From assembly GCA_964650485.1 (NCBI GenBank), contig CAZYTX010000047.1:1-30021 (forward strand): DNA of 30,021 nt, written 5' to 3'. The notes under the pieces were generated by a model. It made no database searches and had not been told where the DNA came from. It saw only the letters and a program-made list of their open reading frames with translations. This stretch comes from CAZYTX01 sp964650485 (GTDB lineage Bacteria > RBG-13-61-14 > DATKZS01). Shown one piece after another: positions 6,589 to 14,545 of this stretch (positions are counted from its first letter, which is position 1; every line of letters begins with the position of its first letter). Both the position numbers and the translations under genes were made by a program.

Positions 6589-8721
6589 ATGATTGAAGTA
6601 TTTCGAACCTGGGGCATGTACGGCCTTGGAATCATCGGCGTGCTGGTGGTGGGCGCGATGGGGATCATGTTCGCCACCAGGCTCTTTGCCAGGGTGAAAG
6701 AGGTCGAGGTTGCAAACGAGAGGATGAACGAGATCGCGGGCATGATCTACGACGGGGCCATGACATTCCTGCGCACCGAGTACACCTGGATAGCAGTGTT
6801 CGTGGGCATCGTCTTTATCCTCTTGTGGGCGTTCATCCACTGGGTCACGGCCTTCTTCTTCCTGCTGGGGGCCGGCTGCTCCATGACCGCGGGTTTCGTG
6901 GGAATGAAGGCGGCCACCATGGCCAACGTGCGCACCTCGTGGCTGGCCAACCAGGAAGGGCAGGGCTCGGCCCTGGAGGTCTCCTTTAACGGAGGCGCGG
7001 TCATGGGTCTCACCGTGGCCAGCCTGGGCATGATCGGCGTGGCTGTGCTCTACGTTTTATCGCGCTGGTTCGGGTTCGTGCACGCCGCGGACATAAACGG
7101 CTTTGCCATGGGCGCGAGCTCGATAGCCCTGTTCGCCCGCGTGGGCGGCGGGATATACACCAAGGCTGCGGACGTGGGCGCGGACCTGGTGGGCAAGGTG
7201 GAGGCCGGCATACCGGAGGACGACCCGCGCAACCCGGGCGTGATCGCGGACAACGTGGGCGACAACGTGGGCGACACCGCGGGCATGGGAGCGGACATCT
7301 TCGAGTCCTACGTGGGCTCCATCGTGGCCACAATAGCCATCGGGGCAACATGGGGGGCCACGGCAGGAGAGAACGCATACTACTTCATGAGCCTGCCTCT
7401 CTTCATGGTGGCCATCGGACTGCTGGCGTCCTTCATAGGGATCAAAAGCATTGACTGGCTCAAGAACTACAGTCCACAAGCGGCTCTCAGGTACTCAATG
7501 TTCATTGCCGCGGGGCTGTTCATCGTGGGCGCGGGCATATGGATATGGTTCTTCGGGGTCAACGGAATGCTTGCGGAAGGGGCCGGGGAAATGGCCGAGC
7601 TGTCCACGGATGCGGGCGCTGCCGAGCGGTGGACCGCCCTGGCCTCGCATGCCAACATCTGGCTGGCGGTAACCCTGGGATGCCTGGTGGGCGTGGTCAT
7701 CGGGCTGACAACCGAGTACTACACCTCTGCAAAGCCCATACGCGACATAGCGCAGAGCGCGGAGACCGGCGCGGCAACGGTGATAATCCGCGGCCTGGCC
7801 GTGGGCATGGAGAGCGTGGTGGCGCCGGTGCTCTTCATCTGCCTGGCCATCTTCGTGGCCAACTACTATGCCGGGCTGTACGGCATCGGCATCGCCGCGG
7901 TGGGCATGCTGGCCACAGTGGGAATCACCATGAGCGTGGACTCGTACGGGCCAATCGCGGACAACGCCGGCGGCATCTCGGAGATGGCCGAGCTGGGGCC
8001 GGAGACCAGGAAGATCACCGACGGCCTGGACGCGCTCGGGAACACCACCGCGGCCATCGGCAAAGGCTTCGCCATCGGGAGCGCCGCGCTCACCGCCCTG
8101 GCCCTGTTCTCGGCATACACCCAGGCGGTGGACGTGGATAACCCCAATACCGACATCATCGAAGTGCTGGTAGTGAACCTGACCTCGCCCAGCGCGGTCA
8201 TCGGAATGCTCATCGGGGCCATCATACCATTCCTGATCGCCAGCAGGACCATGCTGGCGGTGGGGTCCGCGGCATTCGACATGGTCAACGAGATACGGAG
8301 GCAGTTCAAGGAGATACCCGGCCTGCTGGAGGGCAAGGCCAAGCCCGACCCGGCAACATGCGTGGACATAGCCACCAAGGGGGCCTTAAAGAGGATGGTG
8401 CTGCCCGGCACCATCGCGGTGGCCGCGCCCCCGGTGATAGGCTTCTTCATGGGACCGCAGGCACTGGCAGGGGCGCTGGCAGGGGCACTGGCCACCGGCG
8501 TTCTCCTGGCGCTCATGATGGCCAACGGCGGAGGAGCGTGGGACAACGCCAAGAAGTACATCGAGGAGGGCAACCTGGGCGGAAAGGGCTCGGACCCCCA
8601 CAAGGCGACCGTTATCGGCGACACCGTGGGCGATCCTTTCAAGGACACCTCCGGTCCTTCAATGAACATACTCATAAAGCTTATGTCAGTGGTCTCACTG
8701 GTTATAGCGCCGCTGCTGTAA
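6589..8721 (+). CDS. hppA: Membrane-bound ion-pumping pyrophosphatase
   Basis: This 710-residue integral membrane protein (probably about 16 transmembrane helices) hydrolyses pyrophosphate and pumps H+ or Na+. The substrate-binding signature is present: DVGADLVGKVEAGIPEDDP followed by NVGDNVGDTAGMGADIFESY. A second aspartate cluster is DNAGGISEMAELG, and the C-terminal acidic motif GDTVGDPFKDTSGP is intact. The segment GNTTAAIGKG has Ala, not Lys, at the position that separates K+-dependent from K+-independent enzymes, so this should be K+-dependent. I cannot decide between H+ and Na+ from sequence. AAGGAGG ends 8 bases before ATG 6589. A strong terminator follows. PPi from tRNA charging and nucleotide synthesis would be the fuel, useful to an energy-limited anaerobe. 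Confidence 0.96.
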   Translation: MIEVFRTWGMYGLGIIGVLVVGAMGIMFATRLFARVKEVEVANERMNEIAGMIYDGAMTFLRTEYTWIAVFVGIVFILLWAFIHWVTAFFFLLGAGCSMTAGFVGMKAATMANVRTSWLANQEGQGSALEVSFNGGAVMGLTVASLGMIGVAVLYVLSRWFGFVHAADINGFAMGASSIALFARVGGGIYTKAADVGADLVGKVEAGIPEDDPRNPGVIADNVGDNVGDTAGMGADIFESYVGSIVATIAIGATWGATAGENAYYFMSLPLFMVAIGLLASFIGIKSIDWLKNYSPQAALRYSMFIAAGLFIVGAGIWIWFFGVNGMLAEGAGEMAELSTDAGAAERWTALASHANIWLAVTLGCLVGVVIGLTTEYYTSAKPIRDIAQSAETGAATVIIRGLAVGMESVVAPVLFICLAIFVANYYAGLYGIGIAAVGMLATVGITMSVDSYGPIADNAGGISEMAELGPETRKITDGLDALGNTTAAIGKGFAIGSAALTALALFSAYTQAVDVDNPNTDIIEVLVVNLTSPSAVIGMLIGAIIPFLIASRTMLAVGSAAFDMVNEIRRQFKEIPGLLEGKAKPDPATCVDIATKGALKRMVLPGTIAVAAPPVIGFFMGPQALAGALAGALATGVLLALMMANGGGAWDNAKKYIEEGNLGGKGSDPHKATVIGDTVGDPFKDTSGPSMNILIKLMSVVSLVIAPLL

Positions 8722-8741
8722 GTCGGTTTTTTTAAACACGC

Positions 8742-8781
8742 GCCCGCCGGGAAGCAAAAGCGGCCCGGCGGGCTTTCTTTT
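8742..8781 (+). terminator. Intrinsic terminator after hppA
   Basis: GCCCGCCGGG (8742-8751) and CCCGGCGGGC (8764-8773) form a 10-bp perfect GC-rich stem with a 12-base loop, followed by TTTCTTTT (8774-8781). It starts 20 bases after the hppA stop codon. Confidence 0.9.
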
Positions 8782-8853
8782 ACGGTGTTGATGCAAGTAA
8801 AGATGAAATCTTGCTTTGCTCCGCTCAAAACTCAAACCTTGCAAAGAACGTGC

Positions 8854-8882
8854 TTGACCAAAAACAGTGATCAGGATAGATT
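8854..8882 (+). promoter_or_regulatory. Promoter of the gmhA unit
   Basis: TTGACC (8854-8859), a 17-bp spacer and TAGATT (8877-8882) form a good sigma70-like promoter. The expected transcript start near 8889 leaves only about 10 nt before the ATG at 8899. Confidence 0.65.
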
Positions 8883-8898
8883 AGGATTGGCAAAGGCA

Positions 8899-9483
8899 AT
8901 GATGGAAGAGAAAGAAGCAAGGGCCAGGCTGGAGACCACAAGGAAGGCCCTGCAAAGGTTTGCGGACTGCGGCCCGGAAAAGCTATGTCGGGCGGCCTCC
9001 ATGGTGGTAGACGCCCTGAAGAGCGGGGGCAAGGTGCTGGTGTTCGGGAACGGCGGGTCCGCGGCCCAGGCACAGCACATAGCAGGGGAGCTGGTAAACA
9101 GGATGCTCATGGACCGCGACCCCATGGCCGCAATCGCGCTCACCGCGGACACTGCAGCCATCACCAGCATTGCAAACGACTATGGGTACGAGCGGGTGTT
9201 CGAAAAGCAGGTAAGGGCCCTGGGCAGGCCGGGCGACCTGGCGTGGGCCATCTCCACCAGCGGGGCCTCCAGGAACGTGAACCTGGCCCTCGAGGCGGCA
9301 AAAGAGATGGGCATGTCCCGCCTGGCAATGGCCGGGAGGGAGGGATCAGACATGGGAGACCTTGCCGACCTGTGCCTGTGGGTGGAGGCCGAGTCCACGC
9401 CGATAATACAGGAGGTGCACCTGGCCGCTGCACACGTGATATGCGAGCTGGTCGAGCGAGAGCTGTGGGGGGACAAAGCCTGA
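8899..9483 (+). CDS. gmhA: Sedoheptulose-7-phosphate isomerase
   Basis: GmhA converts sedoheptulose-7-phosphate to D-glycero-D-manno-heptose-7-phosphate, the first step to the heptose of the LPS inner core. The 194-residue SIS-domain protein has VFGNGGSAAQAQHIAGEL (48-65) with H60 and E64, the phosphate loop STSGASRN, and the C-terminal active-site pair Q171 and H179 in PIIQEVHLAAAHVICE. These match Q172 and H180 of the E. coli enzyme. A GTG at 8785 would add 38 unconserved residues and would place the promoter inside the gene, so I start at ATG 8899 (8902 is equally possible). Its stop overlaps the ATG of the next gene by one base, so the two are translationally coupled. A DiaA-like role is a less likely alternative. 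Confidence 0.9.
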   Translation: MMEEKEARARLETTRKALQRFADCGPEKLCRAASMVVDALKSGGKVLVFGNGGSAAQAQHIAGELVNRMLMDRDPMAAIALTADTAAITSIANDYGYERVFEKQVRALGRPGDLAWAISTSGASRNVNLALEAAKEMGMSRLAMAGREGSDMGDLADLCLWVEAESTPIIQEVHLAAAHVICELVERELWGDKA

Positions 9484-10433
9484 TGGCCGATAAAAAGCGC
9501 ATAGACCCCTTCAAGATAAAGACCGTGTCCATAAATGAGAGGCGCTCCAAGGTGGACGAGGCGGCCTTTGCATCCCCTGTGCAAGCGGGCATGAGCTTCC
9601 GGGGATGGCTCGATTCCCTGCCGGACATACTCGCGGCCCGGGACATAAAAGAGGTCGCGAATGCGATCGTGGTGGCGCGCAAGGGGGACCGGCCGGTGAT
9701 CCTGGGCATGGGGGCTCACGTAATCAAGGCCGGCCTTTCTCCGCTGATCATAAGCATGATGGAGAATGGAGTTATCACCTGCCTGGCCATGAACGGGGCC
9801 TGCCTGGTGCACGACCTCGAGGTGGCGCTTTGCGGGAGCACCTCCGAGGACGTGGCCGAGGCCCTGGACACGGGCATGTTCGGCATGACAAAGGAGACCG
9901 CAGAGGGGCTGAACCGGGCCGCGGCAAGGTGCGGGACCGAGGAGGTGGGCCTTGGCAGGGCGGTGGGCCAGGCCCTGCTGGAAGGGGAGTTCCCTTACAA
10001 GCAAAAGAGCCTCCTGGCAGCGGCCACAAGGCTGTCCGTGCCGGCCCTGGCTTTCGTGGCCATTGGCACGGACGTGGTGCACATGCACCCCTCGTTCGAC
10101 GGGGCCGCGGCCGGCGCGGGGTCGCACCGGGACTTCATCTCTTTTGCATCCGAGGTGGCTTCTCTGGATAAGGGTGTTTACATTAACCTGGGGTCTGCTG
10201 TTATAATGCCGGAGGTGTTCTTGAAGGCGCTTAGCCTTGCACGGAACCTGGATAACAAGGTAGAGTCGTTCACAACGGTGAACATGGATTTCATCCAGCA
10301 TTACCGGCCCGGCCAGAACGTGGTCGAGCGGCCCACCAGGACCGGGGGCAAAGGCTACAAGCTGACCGGGCACCACGAGATCATGTTCCCGCTCCTGGCT
10401 GCCGCGGTTTTGGAGGCCCGGGGCGGGGATTGA
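9483..10433 (+). CDS. Deoxyhypusine synthase-like protein of unknown role
   Basis: This 316-residue protein resembles the deoxyhypusine synthase (NAD-binding, Rossmann-like) family in layout. VILGMGAHVIKAGLSPLI with NGVITCLAMNGACLVHDLE parallels the region of DHS that begins its NAD fold. GTDVVHMHPSFDGAAAGAG is the glycine-rich centre, VYINLGSAVIMPEVFLKAL follows, and MFPLLAAAVLEA ends it. I do not see the DHS active-site lysine in its usual context, and bacteria do not make hypusine in eIF5A, so deoxyhypusine synthesis is unlikely. Coupling to gmhA (one-base overlap) suggests a role in heptose or envelope metabolism. It begins at ATG 9483. DHS-like fold: moderate confidence; function: unknown. 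Confidence 0.65.
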   Translation: MADKKRIDPFKIKTVSINERRSKVDEAAFASPVQAGMSFRGWLDSLPDILAARDIKEVANAIVVARKGDRPVILGMGAHVIKAGLSPLIISMMENGVITCLAMNGACLVHDLEVALCGSTSEDVAEALDTGMFGMTKETAEGLNRAAARCGTEEVGLGRAVGQALLEGEFPYKQKSLLAAATRLSVPALAFVAIGTDVVHMHPSFDGAAAGAGSHRDFISFASEVASLDKGVYINLGSAVIMPEVFLKALSLARNLDNKVESFTTVNMDFIQHYRPGQNVVERPTRTGGKGYKLTGHHEIMFPLLAAAVLEARGGD

Positions 10434-10440
10434 ACAGGGG

Positions 10441-11352
10441 GTGAGTGGGGTGGAAAAGAAACGCGTGCTTGTTATTGACGACGCCGAGGTGTTCCAGGAG
10501 ATCATGAAAGAGGCCCTTTCCGACAAGGGTCTCGAGGTGGCCTCGGCCAGCGACGGCATGGAGGCCCTGGACGCGCTTGCAAGAGACAACTTCGACCTTG
10601 TGCTCCTCGACCTGCTTCTGCCGAGGATGACCGGCTTCGACCTCTTGCGGGAGATCAAGAAGGCGGAGAAGACCGCGGCCCTGCCGGTCCTGGCGGTGTC
10701 CGGGGTGTACGGCAAGGACGAGCACATACATTCTTTGCGCGAGCTGGGGGCCGCGGGTTTCGTGAGCAAGGGCCTCTCCCCCGAGGAGATAGCCAACCGG
10801 GTGGAGCGGACCATACAGATCAAAGGGCAGGCCAGGAAAGAAGCCCCGGTAGAGAAGCCAAAGCCCAAGGCCGCGGGCGAAGACCCCCTGGCGGGAATGC
10901 AGCTCTTCAGGTACCTTGACAAGGCCGACCGGGAAAAGATGATGAAGATCAGCCGCAGGCAGAGCTTTGCTCCCGGCCAGGTAATAATCAAAGAAGGCGA
11001 GGAAGGAGACAAGTTCTACGGCATACTATCGGGCCGGGTGCTGGTGGAAAAGAAGGACCTGTCCGGGAACCCCGCGATAATAGCCAGGCTGGGGCCGGGA
11101 GACGGGTTCGGGGAGCTGGCGCTTATTGACAATGAAAAGAGGTCTGCAACCTGCAGCGCCGAGGCACAGGTCGAGGCCCTGGAGATATCGAGGAAGGAAT
11201 TCAAGGCCCTTCTGCAATCCGACAAGGAGATGGAAAGAAAGTGCCTGCGCGGCATGGTGCTGCTGCTTGCAGGGAGGCTCCGCTCCACCGACACATCGCT
11301 CACCTTCTCCAGGTCGCTGCTGGGACGGGTCAGCAAGCCGGCAGGCTCCTGA
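10441..11352 (+). CDS. Receiver domain fused to a cyclic-nucleotide-binding domain
   Basis: The 303-residue protein has a CheY-like receiver at about 8-125, with acidic pocket D13 and D14, phospho-acceptor D57 in LVLLDLLLPRMTG, S87 and K110. A charged Pro/Lys linker (about 128-150) leads to a cNMP-binding domain at about 155-270. That domain has GQVIIKEGEEGDKFYGILSG and the phosphate cassette FGELALIDNEKRSATC, whose Arg contacts the nucleotide phosphate in the family. There is no helix-turn-helix after it, so it is probably a signalling adaptor that binds a partner rather than DNA. The GTG start at 10441 lies 7 bp after the previous stop, with a purine-rich GGGGG just upstream; GTG 10450 is an alternative. 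It is co-transcribed with gmhA. Confidence 0.85.
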   Translation: MSGVEKKRVLVIDDAEVFQEIMKEALSDKGLEVASASDGMEALDALARDNFDLVLLDLLLPRMTGFDLLREIKKAEKTAALPVLAVSGVYGKDEHIHSLRELGAAGFVSKGLSPEEIANRVERTIQIKGQARKEAPVEKPKPKAAGEDPLAGMQLFRYLDKADREKMMKISRRQSFAPGQVIIKEGEEGDKFYGILSGRVLVEKKDLSGNPAIIARLGPGDGFGELALIDNEKRSATCSAEAQVEALEISRKEFKALLQSDKEMERKCLRGMVLLLAGRLRSTDTSLTFSRSLLGRVSKPAGS

Positions 11353-11365
11353 CAAGGCGGGTCCA

Positions 11366-11725
11366 ATGACCGAGAAGCTTTTCTTTTCACAGGAAATAAT
11401 AAACTCCTGGGCGGACGACGACAAGGTAAAGTTCGAGAACGACGTGCTCACCATCAACACTGCAAAGGGCGTGCAGGAGTACAAGCTGACCTCGGCATAC
11501 CGCTTTGTAAAGGTATCGGACGAATCCCCCGACCCGCACGGAGTGGTGGGCACGGTGCGCACCCAGGAGGAGCTCGACTCCATGGGCGCGGACGTGTACA
11601 TGACCTCGTGCCTGATCGGAGAGACAGCCTACGACCTGGAGCAGGGCTACGTGGCGGTCCGAACCGAGGACGAGAAGAGCATCGAGGAGCTGCTCATGGA
11701 GTACCTGGCAAAGACGCTGATCTAA
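11366..11725 (+). CDS. Conserved-looking hypothetical protein, 119 residues
   Basis: I do not recognise this protein. It starts MTEKLFFSQEIINSWADDDKV, is soluble and acidic, and has a mixed alpha/beta character without a signal peptide or membrane helix. The segments YKLTSAYRFVKVS, GTVRTQEELDSMGADVYM and CLIGETAYDLEQGYVAV look like a compact beta-rich domain, ending in a helix, EELLMEYLAKTLI. ATG 11366 lies 13 bp after the receiver/cNMP gene, with AAGGCGGG upstream. Tight spacing puts it in the gmhA unit, and it may be the effector partner of the receiver protein, but that is only context. Codon use is like the neighbours, so it is a real gene. Confidence 0.7.
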   Translation: MTEKLFFSQEIINSWADDDKVKFENDVLTINTAKGVQEYKLTSAYRFVKVSDESPDPHGVVGTVRTQEELDSMGADVYMTSCLIGETAYDLEQGYVAVRTEDEKSIEELLMEYLAKTLI

Positions 11726-11732
11726 AAAATTA

Positions 11733-11765
11733 TCTCACGCAAAGGCGCAGAGAACGCAGAGAATT
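11733..11765. repeat. Dispersed repeat of the CGCAAAGGCGCAGAG type
   Basis: The sequence CTCACGCAAAGGCGCAGAG followed by AACGCAGAGAATTC has internal repeats of (A)CGCA(A/G)AG. Repeats of this kind are, as I recall, scattered between genes in many environmental bacteria. It fills the short gap before the asmA-like gene and leaves it without a Shine-Dalgarno sequence. Confidence 0.4.
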
Positions 11766-11777
11766 CAAGATTTACTT

Positions 11778-14540
11778 ATGGCTGCCACGAAATACAAGAA
11801 AATAATATGGGCGGTTGTGGCCGCGGCCGCGGTGCTGGCCGCGCTGGCTTTAGCGGTAGTGCTGGTGGTGGACCCCGAGTCTTACCGGGGCGTGGTGACT
11901 GAAAAGGCCCAAGAGGCCCTGAAAGGCAGACAGGTGGAGATAGGCCCCATGTCCCTCGACCTGTGGCCGGGAGTGGGCCTGGAGATAAAAGGGCTTACAG
12001 TCAAGAGCCTTGAAAAGGACCAGCCACCCGTGCTCTCCGCTGACCGGGTGGTGACCAGGGTGGCCCTGATTCCGCTTCTAAGGGGCAGGCTGAGGATCAA
12101 AAGCATCGAGGTGGACTCGCCAATTGCAAGGCTGGTGAGAATTGACCAGCACACATGGAACGTCTCCGACCTGATCGAGCCCAAGGAGCAGCAGTCCGAG
12201 GCTAAGCAAGCGCCCGCAAAGGAGCCCGAAAAGCAAGCCCCCGCCGGCAAGCTGGAGATACAGAAGGTGGAGGTGAGACAAGGAGAGGTGCGCCTTGAGG
12301 ACAGGTCAAGCGACACTCCCCCCATGCGGGTCCTTATACAGAGGCTGGAGGCTTCCGACATCCTTGCCAAGCGGCCCGCGAAACTCTCTCTCGAGCTGGC
12401 ACTGGCTGACACCCCGGGCAAGGTGACAGCAGAGGGGGAGGTCGGCCCGCTCACCGGCGACCTGGAAAAGGAGATGCAAGCCGACCTGGAAGTGCGGCTC
12501 GAGAAGATCGAGCTCGCAAACGCGGTCTCCTACCTGCCCGAGGGCGCCATGCCGATCCTTATACTGGGAGGCGAGCTCTACGGCAGCGTGCGGATAAAAG
12601 GCGACGAGGGAGGCCCGCTCGAGGCCAGCCCGGACCTTGCGATCCAGGGCCTTGTCTACACCGACACTGAAAAGACCTGGCCCGAGAACGAGCCCGCGGA
12701 CCTGGGGCTTACGGCAAAGGCAATGGTGGACCTCGCCGGCCCCGGCGTAAAGGTCGAGCCGGCAACCATAAAGCTTCCCCCGGGAAACATCGCCATCACA
12801 GCCGACTACGAGGGGGGCGCGGAAAACCAGGCAGCCGACATACGGGCGCAGGCAAAGTGGAAGGACTTGGATATTGAAAAGCTGCTGGCCATGGCGCCCA
12901 TGGCCAGGAAGCCGCTCGCGGACGCGGGCCTGAAGATGACCGGGCCTGCAAGAGGCGAGGTCTCTTTTATGAGCAAGGGCAAGAGCTCGGAGCTCTTCGC
13001 GGACCTGGACATGGAATCCGCCAGCCTGGAAATGCCGGACACCTTTGTAAAGCCGAAGGGGACCAAAGCAGCGCTCTCGGCCAGGGTGCTCATGGACCCT
13101 GAAAGGATCAACCTGCAAAAGACAGGCTTAAGCATCGGTCCCCTGCAGTTGAACGGAGGCGGCGCCATCATGCGCGACAAGGACATGACAGCGGACCTCT
13201 CCATGCAATCGGGACCCACAAGCACAAGCGAGCTGATCGCCCTGTTGCCCGTTGCAGCGGACTATAACCCGGGAGGCGCCGTGAGCGTGTCCCTGGGACT
13301 GAAAGGCACTCTAAAGAAAACCGAGTCCCTGAAGATAGAGATTAAAAATTTGAGCCAGGACTCGGAGGCAGCGAAGTTCGACCTCAAAGGCTCGGTCCAG
13401 CTCGCTGACCCCCTGCTCATATCTTTCCTCGTGGACGCCGAGAACATGGACCTTGATCGGCTGCTGCCTGGAGAGACATTGAGCGAGCCTTCAAAGAATG
13501 AGGGCGCAAAGCAAAAGCAAAGCAAAGAAGAGAGCAAAGAAAAGGGCGAGGAAAAGGAGCCCGCGGACCTGTCCGGCATCAGGGTGCGGGGCGAGCTCAA
13601 GGTGAAAAGAGCGGTGTACAAGGGCATGGAGATAAAGGATATCCAGGCAAAACCGAAGCTCGATAAGGGGGTGCTTGACGTGCAGGGCATCCGGGCGCTG
13701 GTGCACGGCTCGCCTGTTGCCGGCTCGGCAAAGATGGACCTGTCAAAAGACCCGCTCAGCGGCGAGGTGAACGTGGATGCCCAGGGCGTGCCCGTGCAGC
13801 CGCTTATCAATAGATTCTCCTCCTACCCCTCGGCAATCAAAGGCAACGCGTTCGGCCAGCTCAGCCTTTCCTTTTCCGGCACCGACGCCGAGACCCTTAA
13901 ACAAACCGCCTCCGGCAAGGGAGACGTGAAGATAAAACAGGGCGCTGTAATGGGCGTGGACATGGTGGACGGGCTCATAAGCCAGTGGGCAAAGTCTGAT
14001 GCCGTGCGCACCATTGCGAAGAATAACCTCTCCCCCGCGGTCAAGGAGGAGGTGGGCGAGGAGACGCCCTTCCAGGACCTCGTAGCCTCCTTCAATATCG
14101 CCGGCCAGAAAATCGTGTTCGACCAGAGCCGCATGCAGACGTCAGAGGGCGACCTTGTCATGGACGGCCACGTGGGCCTGGACGGCGCCGCGGACCTTGG
14201 GGGAAAGCTACGGCTTACTAAAAAGTACAGCAGGGAGCTCATGGCCGAGGCCGGAAAGTGGGTGGAGAAGCAGACCGGCGGGGTGATAAAGAAGAGCGCC
14301 CTGGAGCTTTTGCTCGAGGATGGCAGGCTGGTGCTGCCCTTCAGTCTCGAGGGCAAGTGGCCGGACCCGGCGCTCAAGTTCGACGCAGAGGCCTATGGCA
14401 GCATGGTGGGGGACAACGTAAAGAGCCAGACACTGGAGGACGTGGTGGACCAGGTGATAGGCGAGGAGAACAAGGAGAAGGCAAAGAAGGAGATGGAAAA
14501 GGCCGGCAAGAAATTTATCGAAGACCTGTTCCCGGAGTGA
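11778..14540 (+). CDS. AsmA family envelope protein
   Basis: This 920-residue protein has one N-terminal membrane anchor (about 9-31) followed by a large periplasmic part, the usual AsmA/YhdP/TamB-like plan of proteins thought to carry phospholipids between the membranes. The AsmA start is clear in VDPESYRG and in VEIGPMSLDLWPGVGLEIKGLTV. The C-terminal AsmA region appears around FSSYPSAIKGNAFGQLSLSFSGTD and SEGDLVMDGHVGLDGA. Two Lys/Glu/Ala-rich linkers (about 133-158 and 570-600) look disordered. ATG 11778 has no obvious ribosome binding site, because a dispersed repeat occupies the leader. It converges with the next gene, the stops being 5 bp apart. Outer membrane assembly or lipid transport is inferred from family. 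Confidence 0.85.
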   Translation: MAATKYKKIIWAVVAAAAVLAALALAVVLVVDPESYRGVVTEKAQEALKGRQVEIGPMSLDLWPGVGLEIKGLTVKSLEKDQPPVLSADRVVTRVALIPLLRGRLRIKSIEVDSPIARLVRIDQHTWNVSDLIEPKEQQSEAKQAPAKEPEKQAPAGKLEIQKVEVRQGEVRLEDRSSDTPPMRVLIQRLEASDILAKRPAKLSLELALADTPGKVTAEGEVGPLTGDLEKEMQADLEVRLEKIELANAVSYLPEGAMPILILGGELYGSVRIKGDEGGPLEASPDLAIQGLVYTDTEKTWPENEPADLGLTAKAMVDLAGPGVKVEPATIKLPPGNIAITADYEGGAENQAADIRAQAKWKDLDIEKLLAMAPMARKPLADAGLKMTGPARGEVSFMSKGKSSELFADLDMESASLEMPDTFVKPKGTKAALSARVLMDPERINLQKTGLSIGPLQLNGGGAIMRDKDMTADLSMQSGPTSTSELIALLPVAADYNPGGAVSVSLGLKGTLKKTESLKIEIKNLSQDSEAAKFDLKGSVQLADPLLISFLVDAENMDLDRLLPGETLSEPSKNEGAKQKQSKEESKEKGEEKEPADLSGIRVRGELKVKRAVYKGMEIKDIQAKPKLDKGVLDVQGIRALVHGSPVAGSAKMDLSKDPLSGEVNVDAQGVPVQPLINRFSSYPSAIKGNAFGQLSLSFSGTDAETLKQTASGKGDVKIKQGAVMGVDMVDGLISQWAKSDAVRTIAKNNLSPAVKEEVGEETPFQDLVASFNIAGQKIVFDQSRMQTSEGDLVMDGHVGLDGAADLGGKLRLTKKYSRELMAEAGKWVEKQTGGVIKKSALELLLEDGRLVLPFSLEGKWPDPALKFDAEAYGSMVGDNVKSQTLEDVVDQVIGEENKEKAKKEMEKAGKKFIEDLFPE

Positions 14541-14545
14541 AGACC

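Noticed and set aside
7866..8828. 320-codon open frame opposite hppA
   Set aside because: The plus-strand hppA motifs are unmistakable and the minus frame crosses the hppA terminator.
8785..8898. Upstream GTG start for gmhA
   Set aside because: The extra 38 residues are not like the family, overlap a good promoter, and follow directly on the hppA terminator.
9180..11012. 610-codon open frame on the minus strand
   Set aside because: It lies opposite gmhA, the DHS-like gene and the receiver/cNMP gene, which have clear family motifs; its translation is Ser/Arg/His-rich without any motif. It results from high GC content.
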